Shown here: one piece after another, positions 48,019 to 61,200 of the stretch
Layout of the letters: every line of letters starts with the position of its first letter
How positions within the stretch are numbered: the first letter of the stretch is position 1
Origin: Ricinus communis
Lineage: Eukaryota; Streptophyta; Magnoliopsida; Malpighiales; Euphorbiaceae
Length of the DNA stretch: 64,000 bases
Assembly (NCBI RefSeq): GCF_019578655.1
Contig: NC_063259.1
Coordinates: 27,887,277-27,951,276 of the forward strand
Reading direction: 5' to 3'
Translations under genes and position numbers: made by a program
The notes under the pieces: model-generated
What the model was told of the DNA's origin: nothing
The model's input: the letters and a program-made list of their open reading frames with translations, nothing else
The model's database searches: none

Positions 48019-48997
48019 CTACTCTTCGGTTAATGAGAATGTATACCAACCTAATTGGTCAATGATTTTCTTCATTCTTTCTTCCTGTCCTTTTGAATCC
48101 CCAAAAGCTGTAGTGAAGGGATACACATAGGTAACTTTTGTGGCCATAGACCTGTAAGCAACCACATCTCCTTTTACCAAAAATTCAAGCACATCACGCC
48201 CAAATCCTCCGTCAACCTCGGCTTGTAAATATTGCCCTGAATTTGTGACCACAATCAAGATTCAAGAATGTCTCAGTAAAACAGAAATAAATTACCAGTT
48301 ATAGCACCTACTCAAGTAGTAAAGGAATACAGCTCGAATTCAGTTTAGTCTAATTACCGTTAGGGGTATTTTCAATGACCTGAATCTTGGCATTTCCCTG
48401 TGTTTTCAGGATTGCTTCCTGCAATTTCTGCATGAATTTAAGAACCAAACTAGTTAGTTCAACACAAAGCAGCTTAGATGAAAGGAATTGTCTTTCTTTA
48501 AACCTGAATTGCGTTCTCTGTTGAGTCTCCAGGAATTGTCAATGGGAATGCAAATTGTGAAGTTTTCGGATTTGTTGATATACAGCTTGGATTCGTAGAT
48601 GGACAAGGCCGAATTTTCCTACAAAAACATAACATTGCAAGAAAAAAAAATATTAATACTGCAATTTAAAAGTGAGACTTTATGAAAGCTATAATGAAGA
48701 CAATACATACCCATCTTCGAGTCCAGTGGCCAAGTTCTTGGATTGAGAGAATGGAGTGGTTGGAGGAAGTAAGGGAGATGCTGACAGAGAGTTGGGAGAA
48801 GGGATAGCCAAGGAAGGCAATGGAGAGCTTAAGGTAACAGTTAGAGCTAAGGAGAGCAGATTGGTGAAGAGAATTGGTTTTGGAGCAAGAATTGGTAAAC
48901 TAAACTTTGGGAAGTGGGGATAATTGGAGGCTTTTTGGCTTGAATTTTTGGATGTTGAAGGATGGAGAGGCAGAAGAACATGGCCAATCAAACTCAT
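48019..48997 (-). CDS. Thylakoid lumenal 17.9 kDa protein, chloroplast precursor
   Basis: Four exons on the minus strand, 48997-48711, 48618-48504, 48427-48358 and 48236-48019, give 229 residues with phase kept at every junction. The N-terminus is a bipartite plastid signal: a Ser/Lys/Pro-rich stromal part, then a hydrophobic lumen-transfer segment (LLSLALTVTLSSPLPSLA) ending in SLA, a thylakoid processing site. No twin arginine precedes it, which suggests Sec-type transfer. The mature part carries PCPSTNPSCISTNPKTSQFA and FPLTIPGDSTENAI, then GNAKIQVIENTPNG and the C-terminal RSMATKVTYVYPFTTAFGDS, a pattern I recognise from plant lumen 17.9 kDa proteins (DUF1499-like). The biochemical role is unknown. 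It is divergently placed to tRNA-Ser and MED30. Confidence 0.9.
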
Positions 48998-49254
48998 GTT
49001 AAAAGTTTCCTATCCTTATCCATCATTAGGATTCAGGCCTTCTGCCCAAATACTATAATTTATGGATTAATTACTAAAACACTCCTGCGTTTTACCAAAA
49101 TATACGCTTTAGTCCATGTTATTAAAATTAGCAAATAAACCCTGAAGTTTGGTAAAGCACAAGTTTTATAACTTTAGTCCCTGGGAATTTTGTGTTAGAA
49201 AATACTTTAGCTGTTTTGAATTATATTGATATTTAATGAAGATTTTTCACCAAA

Positions 49255-49336
49255 GTCGATATGTCCGAGTGGTTAAGGAGACAGACTTGAAATCTGTTGG
49301 GCTTCGCCCGCGCAGGTTCGAACCCTGCTGTCGACG
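49255..49336 (+). tRNA. tRNA-Ser (anticodon UGA)
   Basis: 82 nt that fold as a complete class II tRNA. The acceptor stem GTCGATA pairs with TGTCGAC, followed by discriminator G. The anticodon stem ACAGA pairs with TCTGT around the loop CTTGAAA, with anticodon TGA at 49288-49290. A variable arm (GGGCTTCGCCC) and the T arm with GGTTCGAACCC are present. It reads UCA codons. There is no intron. Confidence 0.97.
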
Positions 49337-49340
49337 TTTT
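49337..49340 (+). terminator. RNA polymerase III terminator of tRNA-Ser
   Basis: TTTT directly follows the tRNA discriminator base. Confidence 0.85.
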
Positions 49341-49471
49341 AATTTATTCTTTTTTCCAACTTCATAAAATTCTTTTCAAAAACATTTTTTCTTCCCTCTG
49401 TCAATGAATCAACGTTAGGGTTTTTTACTTAAAGAATCTTGCTGTGCTTGGGAAGTACGAAAAAATAGGAA

Positions 49472-50289
49472 ATGGAAGACACCACAATGAGCACAATAAC
49501 GCAGTCCAAAACGACACAAGAGTTAGCAATGGAAGGACAAAAGCATCTGGAAGAAACAATCCAAGCAGCATATCAAATTCTCTCTTCAATGAACGACGAG
49601 CTTTGTAACCCTACTTTATGGTCCACTACTTCCTCTTCTAATAATACCACTTCACCAATTTCTGCTCCTGCTAATAGTAATTCTCTCTCGCAAAACGGCG
49701 TTGTAAACGGCGATTCTGTATCGGATGCTGTTGTTGCTCATCACTTTGATGGAACCGGTACTGGTGTTGTTGGCGGTGGTACAGGTAATGGAGCTCTCGA
49801 TGAAGCTCGGTTTCGGTATAAAAACTCCGTAGCTGCTCTTCGTGAGGTACTTGCTGCGATTCCTAATTCTCATAAGGTAAATCTCCAATTCTCTGCTAGT
49901 TATTTTATTAGACCTATCTCTCATATATATATAATTACAATGTTTGGCTTTTCTCTGCAAATAGGCAATATCATTTGAAACAAGCTCATCATCTCCGGCA
50001 GATGAAGCTGATGTTGAGAAATTAGAAGAGCAAGCCTCCAATCTAAGAAAGGTACTAATACTACTTCTGAGTTATAGCTTTAAGAAAAAATTTGCAATAA
50101 TTGTTCTTGACTATACTATCTTTAGCTTCTATAATACCTGCTTTATGTTTTGTTTCTGTTTCCTATGAAATTGTGCTTTTCCCAATGAAGGAACTTTTCA
50201 ACAAGAATGCATATCTTAAGCTTCTCATTGATCAATTACGAGATCTTATTACTGATATATCTACGTGGCAAAGTCCTTGCTCTGTTTGA
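49472..50289 (+). CDS. MED30: Mediator of RNA polymerase II transcription subunit 30
   Basis: Exons 49472-49876, 49965-50051 and 50191-50289 encode 196 residues. The start [20 protein letters not shown] leads into the family signature [20 protein letters not shown] followed by [11 protein letters not shown] low-complexity Ser/Asn/Gly insert (residues about 50-105) is followed by [20 protein letters not shown] and the coiled-coil helix [20 protein letters not shown]. The end is [23 protein letters not shown]30 is part of the Mediator core that bridges transcription factors and RNA polymerase II. The start codon is 136 bp downstream of the tRNA-Ser gene, so the promoter overlaps or includes the tRNA unless the leader is very short. 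Confidence 0.93.
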
Positions 50290-52576
50290 AGTTCATAAAC
50301 AGATAGATCATGAGAAAGAGAATGCTTGACAGGTGATCTTATCTTGACATTTCTTTAAATTTTATCTCCATTTTTTGTAGATCATATTTTTGAGTCAAGT
50401 TGTAGGTAGACTTTGAGAGAAAGATAATAGTCCTTATTAGAGAACAACTGGAGGATTTTGTATATCACGATGTGTTCAGCATTATAAAGCCTTTGTTGAA
50501 GCTAAAGACATTTGATAGTTGTAATGCCATTCTTATTGAACCATATATGAATTACATCAGACTGAATCTTATTATTAATACTGTTCCTGCTTCTTGAGAA
50601 CTAAGTGGCTTGGTGGTTAGAGCATAATCGGGTTGTCAACATGAGCCTTGGTATGTTTACTTGAACTGCAAGCGGTCAGTTTGGAGTTGCTTTTGTTGGA
50701 AGCTTACTCTGTTGCTTTGCAACAATCTTTATATTTTAGCACAAGCACGCCTTTACAATCTTTATACGCTGCAGTCAACTATTAAGGAACAATTCCTCTC
50801 TAAAGCTGAACGGTGAAAGGTTTCAGGTGTGCACTAATTAAAGTATAAGTAGCAAGGGCTAAGTTTTGATTAGTTGCTTTGCTGAAATACTTGCTTGATA
50901 GAATCTTGGCAAGTATCCGGAGGTTTAACAGGTTTCCATGAAACATTCAGCACTTGACCTAGCAGTTTATATATTTGCTTAGATCTCAGTTTTTAAGTAA
51001 TTCATTGGGTTTGCATTTAATAGATTTTTAGGTGAATTATCTGTAGTATGACCTGTTCTTTAAGCGGTTTATCAACAACTTTGGTGAATAATTGAATACC
51101 TGTATTTCATTATTATGTATGCTAATTGACCTAAAATTTTGCTTTCTGGTCTTGATATCACAATATTGTATTACAAGTTCTATCAGTTTTCTTGCTAATG
51201 TCTTCATTGATTCTTTTATTCCCTTTGCTCTTTCTTCTTGATGTTTTTCTAGTTGTCTCTCATGATAGTTATATCAATGACTGAATGATTTTAATGATAG
51301 TAACATGCATCTTGTGGGATCTATCTTTATTGTCTCTCACCGATGAGGAGCTGGGCACAACTGTATTTTGAATAATTCACTAATCTTGCAATTTCAATGA
51401 ATGAGATCAAAGTAAGCAATTTAAAATTTGTAGAGATATCACAATGAATGTGTCTCCATTGCATGCTCCAAATTTGTTCATGTGATAGCGAGCCGTGTGG
51501 AGGAGATGTGGAGATATGTCTATGCATCTTTTGGCATTTTAGGTGGGAGTTGGAAAATTTTTGGGCTTTTTATCACATGTGACTAACTTGGGTTTTTGGA
51601 CCTGTGCGAGTTGTGGGAAATACTTCTCTGTGCTTTGACATTTTAAGGTGGAAAACGTTTCAACTTTAAATCAGTTAAGAGAACCTGTGACTAATTTGGT
51701 TTTTGATACTTCTGTATGTTTCACTTAATATTTTAAGGAGTCTTTTCTTGTTCAGCTGAGAAATCCTGATAATTTGGTTTTTGGACTTTTGTTCTTCCTC
51801 CTTTCCTGGGGTTATGCAAGCTCATCGATATGTTAGGTTTCTACCAAATTATACTGGAGCCATTCTGCTTAAAAGATACCTAGGCCAATCGATAGGATAA
51901 ATGAAGTCAAGATGGCCTTATATAGTTGGGAAGCTTAATAAAGCCTTGTGAATTAACATTTTACTGTATGGTGCATGTATGGGCACCTTGCAATTGTAAA
52001 GAACTTCCTTCTGTTCGGTGTCATTTATGGCAAACATCATGGACGCTGGCCTTTTTAGCCAAGCATTTTGATTCTAGCGTAAGCAACTGATATTAAAGAA
52101 TAGAGTCCACATGTTGAGGCCCTTGGTTTCGGAAGTATTGAAAAGGCATCACATATATTGTGCAGAAAAATTAGGACCATCATTTGCTGTCTTTGTACAC
52201 TACCCACCATACAACAGAAAATGAGCAGCCGAAGAGAACAAAGGTCCCATCTGCATTTAAAAGGGTGCGTGTGATCTTCAGCACTGCAATTTAATGCGAA
52301 CCCAATTAGGCATAAAATTCGAAACTCATTTTAAGAGTAGACTTAAGTTGCAATAGTCGAATCTTTCTATAAGATTTACCATGTATCTTAGTTTAGTATT
52401 TCAGGATGTTGATTTGCTAACAAGCAGATTGCATGATTACAATACTAAAAGAAACTAACATATTATCAAAGGAGAAATTACTTGTTATTGCTTCCTACTT
52501 TCACGAATATTTTGTATTTTGAATATAGTCTAATCTATAAGAGAGACATGGAGATCGATGGACAGATGATTTACTA
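50290..52576. other. Intergenic region
   Basis: The left part is the MED30 3' untranslated region, the right end that of the phospholipase gene. A tRNA A-box-like GTGGCTTGGTGGTTAGAGC at about 50606 has no B box. No coding frame can be supported. Confidence 0.6.
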
Positions 52577-54529
52577 CTAATTATGAACTGAAGATCTTGT
52601 AGTCAGCGACGACCTCATATCTACAATGGCGGATTCATCTGCTCCTAAAGTAATGGCCTCCTTGCTAGCTCTTATGAACCTTGAAACAGCACCCTTAACG
52701 TATTGGTGTGCTTCTCGCACATTCATCTTCTTGCTCATCCCATCCGGGAAGCTGCTCAAGAAGTGGTCGCCATTAAGAACCGCTGCTAATTGAACTACCT
52801 CGCTCTGAAACTCAGACAGGCTACTATCTTCCTTTGCTTCTGTGCTTCTCAAAGGTGCCACATCCGGCAAGGTCTCTGGAAATAAATTATGACAAGAAAT
52901 CTCATGAATATACCTATCTATAGATATTTCATCAATGTTGCAAAACTAAGAATAAAATAGGATGTGAATTTATATACCTGGGCAGTCAGTTCTTGGAGAG
53001 GTTAACTCCCCAACAACCCCTTCAAACGTGCCGGCCCATGCATCCCTATGGGTCAAAAAGTTAGAAGGGAGATTGAACATTTTCTTTATGGTGGCAGGGA
53101 TTGAAGAATGCTCGAACTCTGAGTTTGGAGCAGGTCCCTTTGGGCCACTTACCACTGGAAAAGAGAGAGAAATCAGAAGATTAGGAGAGAATAAAGAAAA
53201 TAATAAGAAGAAATACAACAGAAAAAATAAACTCAACAACTAAAGTCTTTCTGTATTCAACCAAATTGCTTATCCTCCTTCAAAAAAGAAAATTGCACTT
53301 ATCCTTCAATTGACAACAGCTTATCCTTAAATCTAATTCATTAGAATGCTACCAAACTCGCTTGATTAAATAGAAAAAGAAATATGACAAAACTGAACAA
53401 CCTCATAGAGAAAAGAGTGTGCAAGTAACAAAAGCTGTAAGCTTTACTTACCAGTGCCTTTCTTGATCCAAGGGGAGACCATAATTGTCGGCACACGAAC
53501 ACCGAGGCGATCGAACTTGAAGAAATAAGGGGCAGGGCCAGTATTTCCATCTGGATTAGGAACATCGGCAAAAGGGGTCTTGACATGATCATAGAACCCC
53601 CCATGCTCATCGTAAGTAATGACCAAAAGTGTCTCATTCCACTGAGGACTACCCCTTAGTGCCTCGTATACCTCCTTCACGAGCTTTTGGCCATTCGCGA
53701 CATCATGAGAAGGATGGTCATCATTTGCAGGCAATCCCTTGAGATCAAAATACCTTGGCTCAATAACAGTTAAGCTAGGTAATTTTCCATTTCTAGCATC
53801 TTTCTTGAACTTCAAATCAAATTGGTGAAACTTAAAGATATACTTCAGTTTCCTCATATTCCTATAAAATAAAGTTGTGGGTATATTTTGGAAGTAAATC
53901 CCAAAGTTTTTACCATTCTCATGAAGTGAATCAAATATTGTTTTTTGAGGATATCCTTGAGCTAATTGCTTCTTAACATGGCTAGTTGAGCCATGGGAAG
54001 TAGCAGAATATACAAATAGCCTGTTGGGCTGTGTTGGACCAGGGATTGAAGAGAACCATCTATCAAAGACTGCAAATTCTTTAACCAAAGCAGCATAAAC
54101 AGGCACAGATTCCGGCCTAAAACCTTTCATAACAGTTTCAGATAAATTTGGTGACATAGTGAGAGCTTGCTCAACAAAGCCACTCATTGAAGGAATTGAG
54201 CCATTGCCAAATACCTGTTGCTCAACAGCTTCAAATGAGTGACCAGGATCTGGATCCACAAACTCTGCATCGTTTGTGAAACAAATAGATTGTCGTGTTG
54301 GATTCTTGGTTGATACAGGATTGCATTCTGTTCCAGTCACTCCGTTGATTGCTGGATTCACTGTTTTCTTCATCCACCCAATCATGTGATCAAAGGATCT
54401 GTTTTCCATCACCAAAACCACAATAGTCTTGATGGGATTTTGTTGTTGGGCTGTAGAAACAGATGAAAGAGTGAGAAACAGCAAGAAAATGCAAGAAAAT
54501 GAAGGTGGTCTTCTTCTGAACTCTCTCAT
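52577..54529 (-). CDS. NPC: Non-specific phospholipase C (phosphoesterase family), NPC6-like
   Basis: Exons on the minus strand, 54529-53452, 53154-52978 and 52875-52577, give 517 residues. A cleavable signal peptide covers residues 1-27 ([17 protein letters not shown]). Phosphoesterase motifs are intact: VMENRSFDH (residues 41-48, metal and catalytic), [38 protein letters not shown] and [10 protein letters not shown]. After the first junction come [18 protein letters not shown], the [11 protein letters not shown] block, and the plant tail [19 protein letters not shown]. The family hydrolyses phosphatidylcholine and related lipids to diacylglycerol and a phospho-headgroup, acting in lipid remodelling and signalling. 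The tail most resembles NPC6/NPC2 rather than NPC4. The number within the family is a guess. Confidence 0.94.
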
Positions 54530-57500
54530 GGCTGTTCTGTGGAGGCCTTTTGGCTAATGGGTTTTCAGCTTCAAGAAATTGGGTTTTGCTTATATAATAG
54601 AATCAAGAACTCATTTTAAGAGTTATTGCTATATAAAGAAAGGATATAGTTGTTGGTATAGGATGTAATATTTTCTGTCGTTGGATATTTTTGATTGAGA
54701 AGAATGAGAGGCAGAGAGGATTCACTGTGCTAGTTTTGGTACAGACACTGGAAAAGAATAAAGAAGGTTCTGGTTCTAAACTGATTATGCTTGCTCTTTC
54801 GCTTTTTATAAAGAGGAAGTGATTAAAAGTAAAAGCTGGAACACGACATTTGTCTCCATTTGAAAGATTTTACTTAGCTTCAAAAGATTTATTAGTACTA
54901 AAAATTAAATCTTGTGGTTAAGCTTTATCAAACATGGACACTCAGTCCATTTCTTTCGCACATTCAGTTTTTATAAGTGATGTAACTCTTGTATTTTACT
55001 GTTACAGTACATCAGTTTTGAGGTTCGAATTTATGCACCATCAATTCCAAGTTTTTAGGATTACAGTTATTTTGACCAAAATGATTGATTCAGCAATTTT
55101 TGCTTATACACGATGACACTTCTAAAGAGAAGCGTATACACATTTGGGTTTAATTTTTATTTTTCCTTTTTTCTTTTTTCCTGCAGTGCATGCAGAAAGT
55201 TGGTAATTGAAATGATGAAATGGAAGTATTTTAAGTATGGAAATAAGGAGCAAGAATGTCAAGGATATCTAGAGGACATTAATGCAATGAGTAGGTAGGA
55301 ATCTTTTAGTAGTCCATATTTGAATTCTTGGGAGAGCAGAACACACGGATTTGGGTGGCAAATTTCTGTACTTGTATGTATGTGTGAACTTAAAACAGTG
55401 TTGGCAATATATCTGTATATCTAGAGAATTTGGAGCCTGAATTGATAGAGCAAACTAAAATAGGAAATAATGTTCAAGCCCATGACAATGACTCAGATTT
55501 TAAAATGACTATTAAAAGAACCTAAAAAGGGAAATGGTAACTCTGGAGAGCTTTTTAGAGTAGGATTAGATTAAACTGATTTAATAATTTCATATTAAGG
55601 GTATGATTTGAATGTGATTATAATACCTTACCTGATGTTTCATGAAGAAAAGTAAATCAGAACATTAATTAATCAACCCAAAGTGTTGAGCATTGCCAGA
55701 AATTTACGAAAGTTGTCGTCTTATAGTCAATGGCATGTTCGCCGAGTGATTACAAAATGACATCTTATAGTCAGCTTCCTAACAGTATTACATGTGAAAA
55801 ATATTATATTTATTCTTGTGTAGTTGTATGTATTTACTTTAGGGTTCTCGAGTGACACGTCATACTATTAAGAAAAGGTAATAACATAAGTTCTTTTGTA
55901 ATTTATCTTCTTTTTTTTCTTTTACTAGAAAAGCATTTTCAATGTACTGTGTCATAAGTTCTCAATCCAAATAAATAGTAATATTTGCATTCATAAAAGT
56001 AACATTTTATTTAACTGAAATTTTTTATTTTTTACAAATTATTTATTCTTTTTATATTGATTTAATTCTATTGTCTTTGGAGTTTATGGTGTACCATCAA
56101 ATTTAGTAAATAATTTACTGTTGGCAAAATTGAATCAATATTAAAATATAATATTGAAATATGAAACTTTTTAATTCAAAAAATATAATGGCAAACACAA
56201 AGCAAGATTACTTTATTTACTGACATCAAAGTCACCACAGCATGTGCACTGTCTTTGTGGCTATCATTCTCATAGGCTTCCCATTGGGTCCTATCCATTA
56301 TAATTACTTTACAAATATTACACTAACCATTTTAAGGATTGGTTTTCTTATCACTTTAATGGGTTTAAGACTGTATGCATCATTAACACATAAAACAAAA
56401 ACGCATTACTCTTTAAAAATGTCACTCAACTTTCGGAATATTATTTTTTATTTATTTATCCAACTTGATCTATTCTGTCTTCCATTACTGTTGAGCACGC
56501 TAATGAAGATGCAATTATTTTAATTACACTAATAGATTAGCTTTAACCCTACATTTGATAATCGATAGTGGGGTGGAAGAGTAGGGAAGTGAAAAGAAGA
56601 GACAATGAAATCTTTTCTCGCATAAGAGTATGAAAAGAAATTGCAAAAAGATAAATTGAACTACTTTTTGTATTCTTTCAAATATTAATAAAGAAAGTCA
56701 TTTGATTAAGACATGTATATCTTCTACGTGCGTGTGTGGCATAATTGGGGATAGAAGAACTTAATAATTTACAAATTGGTATTAGCATTAGTATTATAAT
56801 TATAATTAAGCCCGTAATCTGTGGCGATAAGCTTTGATTATTAGCAGAGAAGGTCAAAGACCCCATACACCGACAGTGAAAGTCCCAGGCGTTGAATGAA
56901 AGAAGGCCATCGGGGTCTCGCAGCTGCACCTCCCATTTCCTATATTTCAGAACAGAAAAACAAAATTTAAAAAAAAAAAACAAAAAAAAAAAAGTCGTCG
57001 GTCTTTTAAATTCCCCACCCACACCGACAAAACTGAGGCAACCTTTGTAAATTACAACTGTATTCTAAACTCTATTCAAGTCCCAAGATTTTAATTTAGT
57101 CTTCTGCATATGTAATAGTTTAATTTTGGAGCGATAAAGAGAGCGGCAAGACTAATAATATGTGGGCGAACTACATATATTCTGGTTCAATCATATGAAT
57201 AACTACTTGACGTGCATGAGCGGCTTCTGAGTTTAATTAACCTCAACAAAACTGATAATGCAATTCTCGATGCTACGTTGGTCGGTTCAGAAGAGAATCA
57301 TTCGCATTTAGTCCAAATATTGGAACTTTGTTTGTAGCCTCTGTTTCTGTCTTCAACATCTAAATAGTATATAGTATAAACCCTACGGATGCTTCATATT
57401 TCACTCGCGTAAGGAAAAGCTCAAATCATCGAGAATGTGATTGTGTAGAAAAAAAAGGTAGCATATGACGAGCAAGACTATCAATATCCTGGCAATGATA

Positions 57501-58202
57501 TTGTACAGGAATATAATAATGACCTTCCAGGTTTGAGAGCATCCATATCTATTCAACCTTCTAAAAAAGTTGGCTGTGTGTCCCTGCAATTACTACAGAG
57601 TATTCACTAACCCACTTTTCTGCACGACACGTCTCCACTCAACCGTCAGATCCTGTGCTCAGGAGTTGCTTTGGTACTTCCTAAAGGGTTTTCTTTTTCT
57701 TCTTTTTCCTTTTTTTCTTCCCCCTCCCTCCCCGCAAAGGCTTAGGGCTCTAATTGAGCAACCCATTTCTGATTGTTTGTTAAGTTTGCTTTTCTGGTTT
57801 GATTAAAGATGGAAATACTCCTGCGCACAGCATTTCTTTTCTAAATATTTTATTTTTAATTTTACATACATTAAACTATGGCTTAAATGTATAAAAGAAT
57901 TTATCACAAATAAAATATGCTGGACTTGATGAAACGAAAATCTAAATGTGGAAACCCAAATGGCGCAATTTATTTTATATACACCAAAAATCTCCAACTT
58001 CATGTAGCAGAAAAGAATACACAGCAGCAGCTGCCAATAAATACATGTGAAGCGTGCAGTATCCAACAGCAAGAAAAATGAGTTTTTTCCTTACTTGTAC
58101 AATATGTTGTTCCACAAAAACAGAACATCAAGCACAAGCAATGCCCTTCCAAAAATATTTCAATTTGGTTAGTTTGTATGATCTTGTAACTCTCAAAATG
58201 TA
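54530..58202. other. Intergenic region between NPC and CBS genes
   Basis: At the left is the NPC promoter. The middle (about 55.5-57 kb) is AT-rich with no supportable gene; a hydrophobic open frame at 56242-56523 (+) looks accidental. About 57.8-58.2 kb is probably the 3' untranslated end of the CBS gene. Confidence 0.6.
54589..54596 (-). promoter_or_regulatory. TATA box upstream of NPC
   Basis: TATATAAG on the minus strand, 60 bp before the start codon, the right distance for a short leader. Confidence 0.55.
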
Positions 58203-61200
58203 TCAATAACCAGATCTTCGCAAGTATGCTAGTACACCTAGGCCAGCAACCAGAGCAGCACCTGCTGCTACAGCACTGTATGCAGCAGCCCATGCATCTT
58301 TCTGAGCATAAGCTAAATCTCCTGAACCAGAACCCCCCCTCCGACTACGGACTCCAGAATAGTCTAAATGCAACCTCAGGCCCTGCAAATTTATCACTAA
58401 AAGTTCAATGCGGCAGAGTTCAACAATTTAATTGACAACAAGAAAATATACACTTCTCCTCAAAAAGGGATCCGTTTTTCTACTTTTGATTGCATGCTTT
58501 AAGGACTAATGATATTATTTAGTACAGTTACAGATGTCTTTAATAACGATTTAGTTACTGTACTGGTATCTCGGATGAAAAAAGATGGGCAAAATTGTCA
58601 TCGTACTCTCCTGTGCCTTAAAAAAAGAGCATTAAAAACCATTAGACAGCAGTACTATACCTTGAAACCAGCTAATTTTGCATGTTCGACTGCAGTTACA
58701 AGATCACTATCCGACTCCAGAACAACTTTATCATGGTCATCATCTTCATACTTTAGAATGTGATCATAAATTAGAAAGAGATTAAAAATCAATAATCAAA
58801 GCTGATGCTCGTAAAATATGAAATTCATATGACATACCAGAATTTGAGGCAAGTTGTTACGATCAATATCATTTCCTAACCTCTGAAGGATTGCAGTTAT
58901 TAGATCTGTCAGACTTCGAGTATCTAGTACAAAAGAACCAAAAACCAGGTCAACTGCCTATTATAAGGTAACCACAAAATTCAGGAAAAAAGAAAAAAGA
59001 ACTCATGATATAGTGGTTCTAAATCTCCTGACTCATTGTCAAACTCAAAAACATACATTTATTTCAGTCCACAAAAAGGTTTAAATGTGTCATTGTCTAA
59101 AGCAAGTAAACTAGAATCATAAAATGGCAATAGGTACATCAATGAGCTACATGTATGCCTTATGCGACATTGAGAATGCATAAACAACCATCTGATAAAA
59201 AGAAAAAAAACAAAAAGAGATTTACCAGAAGTAAATCTGTGCATTCTCCCCTTCTTGTCTTCAATTTTGAAACCAAATGAATTTGGGAAACCTGCCGAAG
59301 GATAGGGAAGTGATCTTCCTGTCTCTGCTCCTTCAGAAGGCAATTTCAAGGAACCTTCACTGAAATGTAACAGAACATATGTCAGTAAACAAGGACATCA
59401 GAATACTCAATACTATCATAACTATAAGAACAAAGTATAAACCTCCGTGTATCATCATCATCCTCGTTGGGACTTAAGGCCATAGCAGAATCCCAAAATT
59501 TTTGCATCATTGTGCTTGCTGCCTCATTATTTACTCCAGCAGTACTTCCAACCTGATTCGCAAAGGAATAATTAGGATGTTCTATTCAGCTCCATGACAG
59601 CAGATCATAGCATAACATGTAAAAATATGTAGATCTTGTCTCCAATGTTAGTAAAAGTGCCACAAGTTATTGGTTGGTTTTCAAAATGAACGGCGAACCT
59701 CTCCCTCAACCCTCTCATCTTCCAAGTGCATCACCAACAACAGTAGCTGGCACCACTGCCACAAGTACTATCACCACCACCACTAATTATTGTTGTGTTC
59801 TGGAATTTGTGCCCATATAGATAGAACTTGCAGAGAGAATAATTAAGAAGCACCAGAAGGACATCATCTTGACTTACTGTGGCCACTGCAGCATGAGTGA
59901 TATGAATAACATCAACAACAGCAACTACATTCCCATCTGTAATTCATACAGAGCCATGATCAGAAACTAAGATTACCAACATAGACCACTTAGCTTCATT
60001 TAGTATTAAAATGGTTATTACCTCTATCAAGCACAGGAAGGTGCAAAAATTTCCCATCATGCATGGTATGCAGAGCATCAACAATTGGTGTATCAATGGT
60101 TGCACATTCAGGATTAGGAGTCATAACCTGCAGATAGAAATCAAAAGCGTGGTGCCTGAATAAAAATTATTCTCTTTTATCAATCTGAGATGCATATTAA
60201 GTGAATATTTCTTTTCATAAGTAATAGAGAATAGAATCAGAAAATATATGAATTTTGTTTGACAAAATACTCTAAGAATAACCAAAACCATCTGAAAGAC
60301 AAAAATACCTTCTCCGCGAGAGTGGAATCCGAGGGAAGATTTTGTGCTATTACCCGCATCAATATATCTTTTGAGCTGCCAGAAGAATGCACAGGTTATA
60401 ACATAGAAGCAAACAATAAAAGAAAAGTTCATGCTTTAAGGTTTATATTAGGACAGGAGTAGTGGAAGATGTGAGCTTCTTATTGGATCAGAAAGTAAAT
60501 GCAATTAAATAGCCACTCACGTTAGAATTCCACGTGGCTTCTGATCAACAATCACCACTGCAGAGCTTGACCGGGATTCAAGCATCTTCTTTGTGACTGC
60601 CAAAACTGTTTCAGTTGGCAAAACTGTTACAACCCTGAGACATGACGCAAAGTATTAAATTAATAGGCTGAATAAAATATCCACAAAATCCTACAAACAA
60701 AGTGATATACTAAAAGGAACTTCCAAATATTACCTACTTTGAATTCTCTGGAAGTATCGTAGATAAAGACGGCCTAAACATCCGCTCTCGAAGTGTCTCA
60801 ATGAATGTATTAGGTCCTGTTAGTCAACCAGAAAAGGGAAAACGAATGTAGGGAAAGTAATCAACAAATACGGTGCTGAGTAGATGATGAGAATATATGC
60901 CTAAAGTAGTGCAAATATACATAGGAAAAGTTTCCACCAACCTGAAAAAGTTGTCCCCCAATTCTTTTCAACACCTTCGACAGCTGCAGCAATAGCCTTC
61001 CCCTTCTCAGCTGCTCTTTCCATACGAGCAATAGCATCATATAAACACTTTGCAATGTCAAGTAAAGCAATAACCTCTCCATTTTCCACAACAGGCAAAT
61101 GTCTGAACTTTCCTGTATATGCCAATATCAGGAGCCCACTTGAGTTGTTTGTTACTTTGAATATATGAAATAGTACAGTGTAGTTTATGTGATTGTCCAA

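Noticed and set aside
50600..50660. tRNA-like A box
   Set aside because: No B box at the expected distance and no cloverleaf can be drawn.
56242..56523. Hydrophobic 93-residue plus-strand frame
   Set aside because: Composition is that of AT-rich DNA read in a T-rich frame; no motif and no splice or promoter context.
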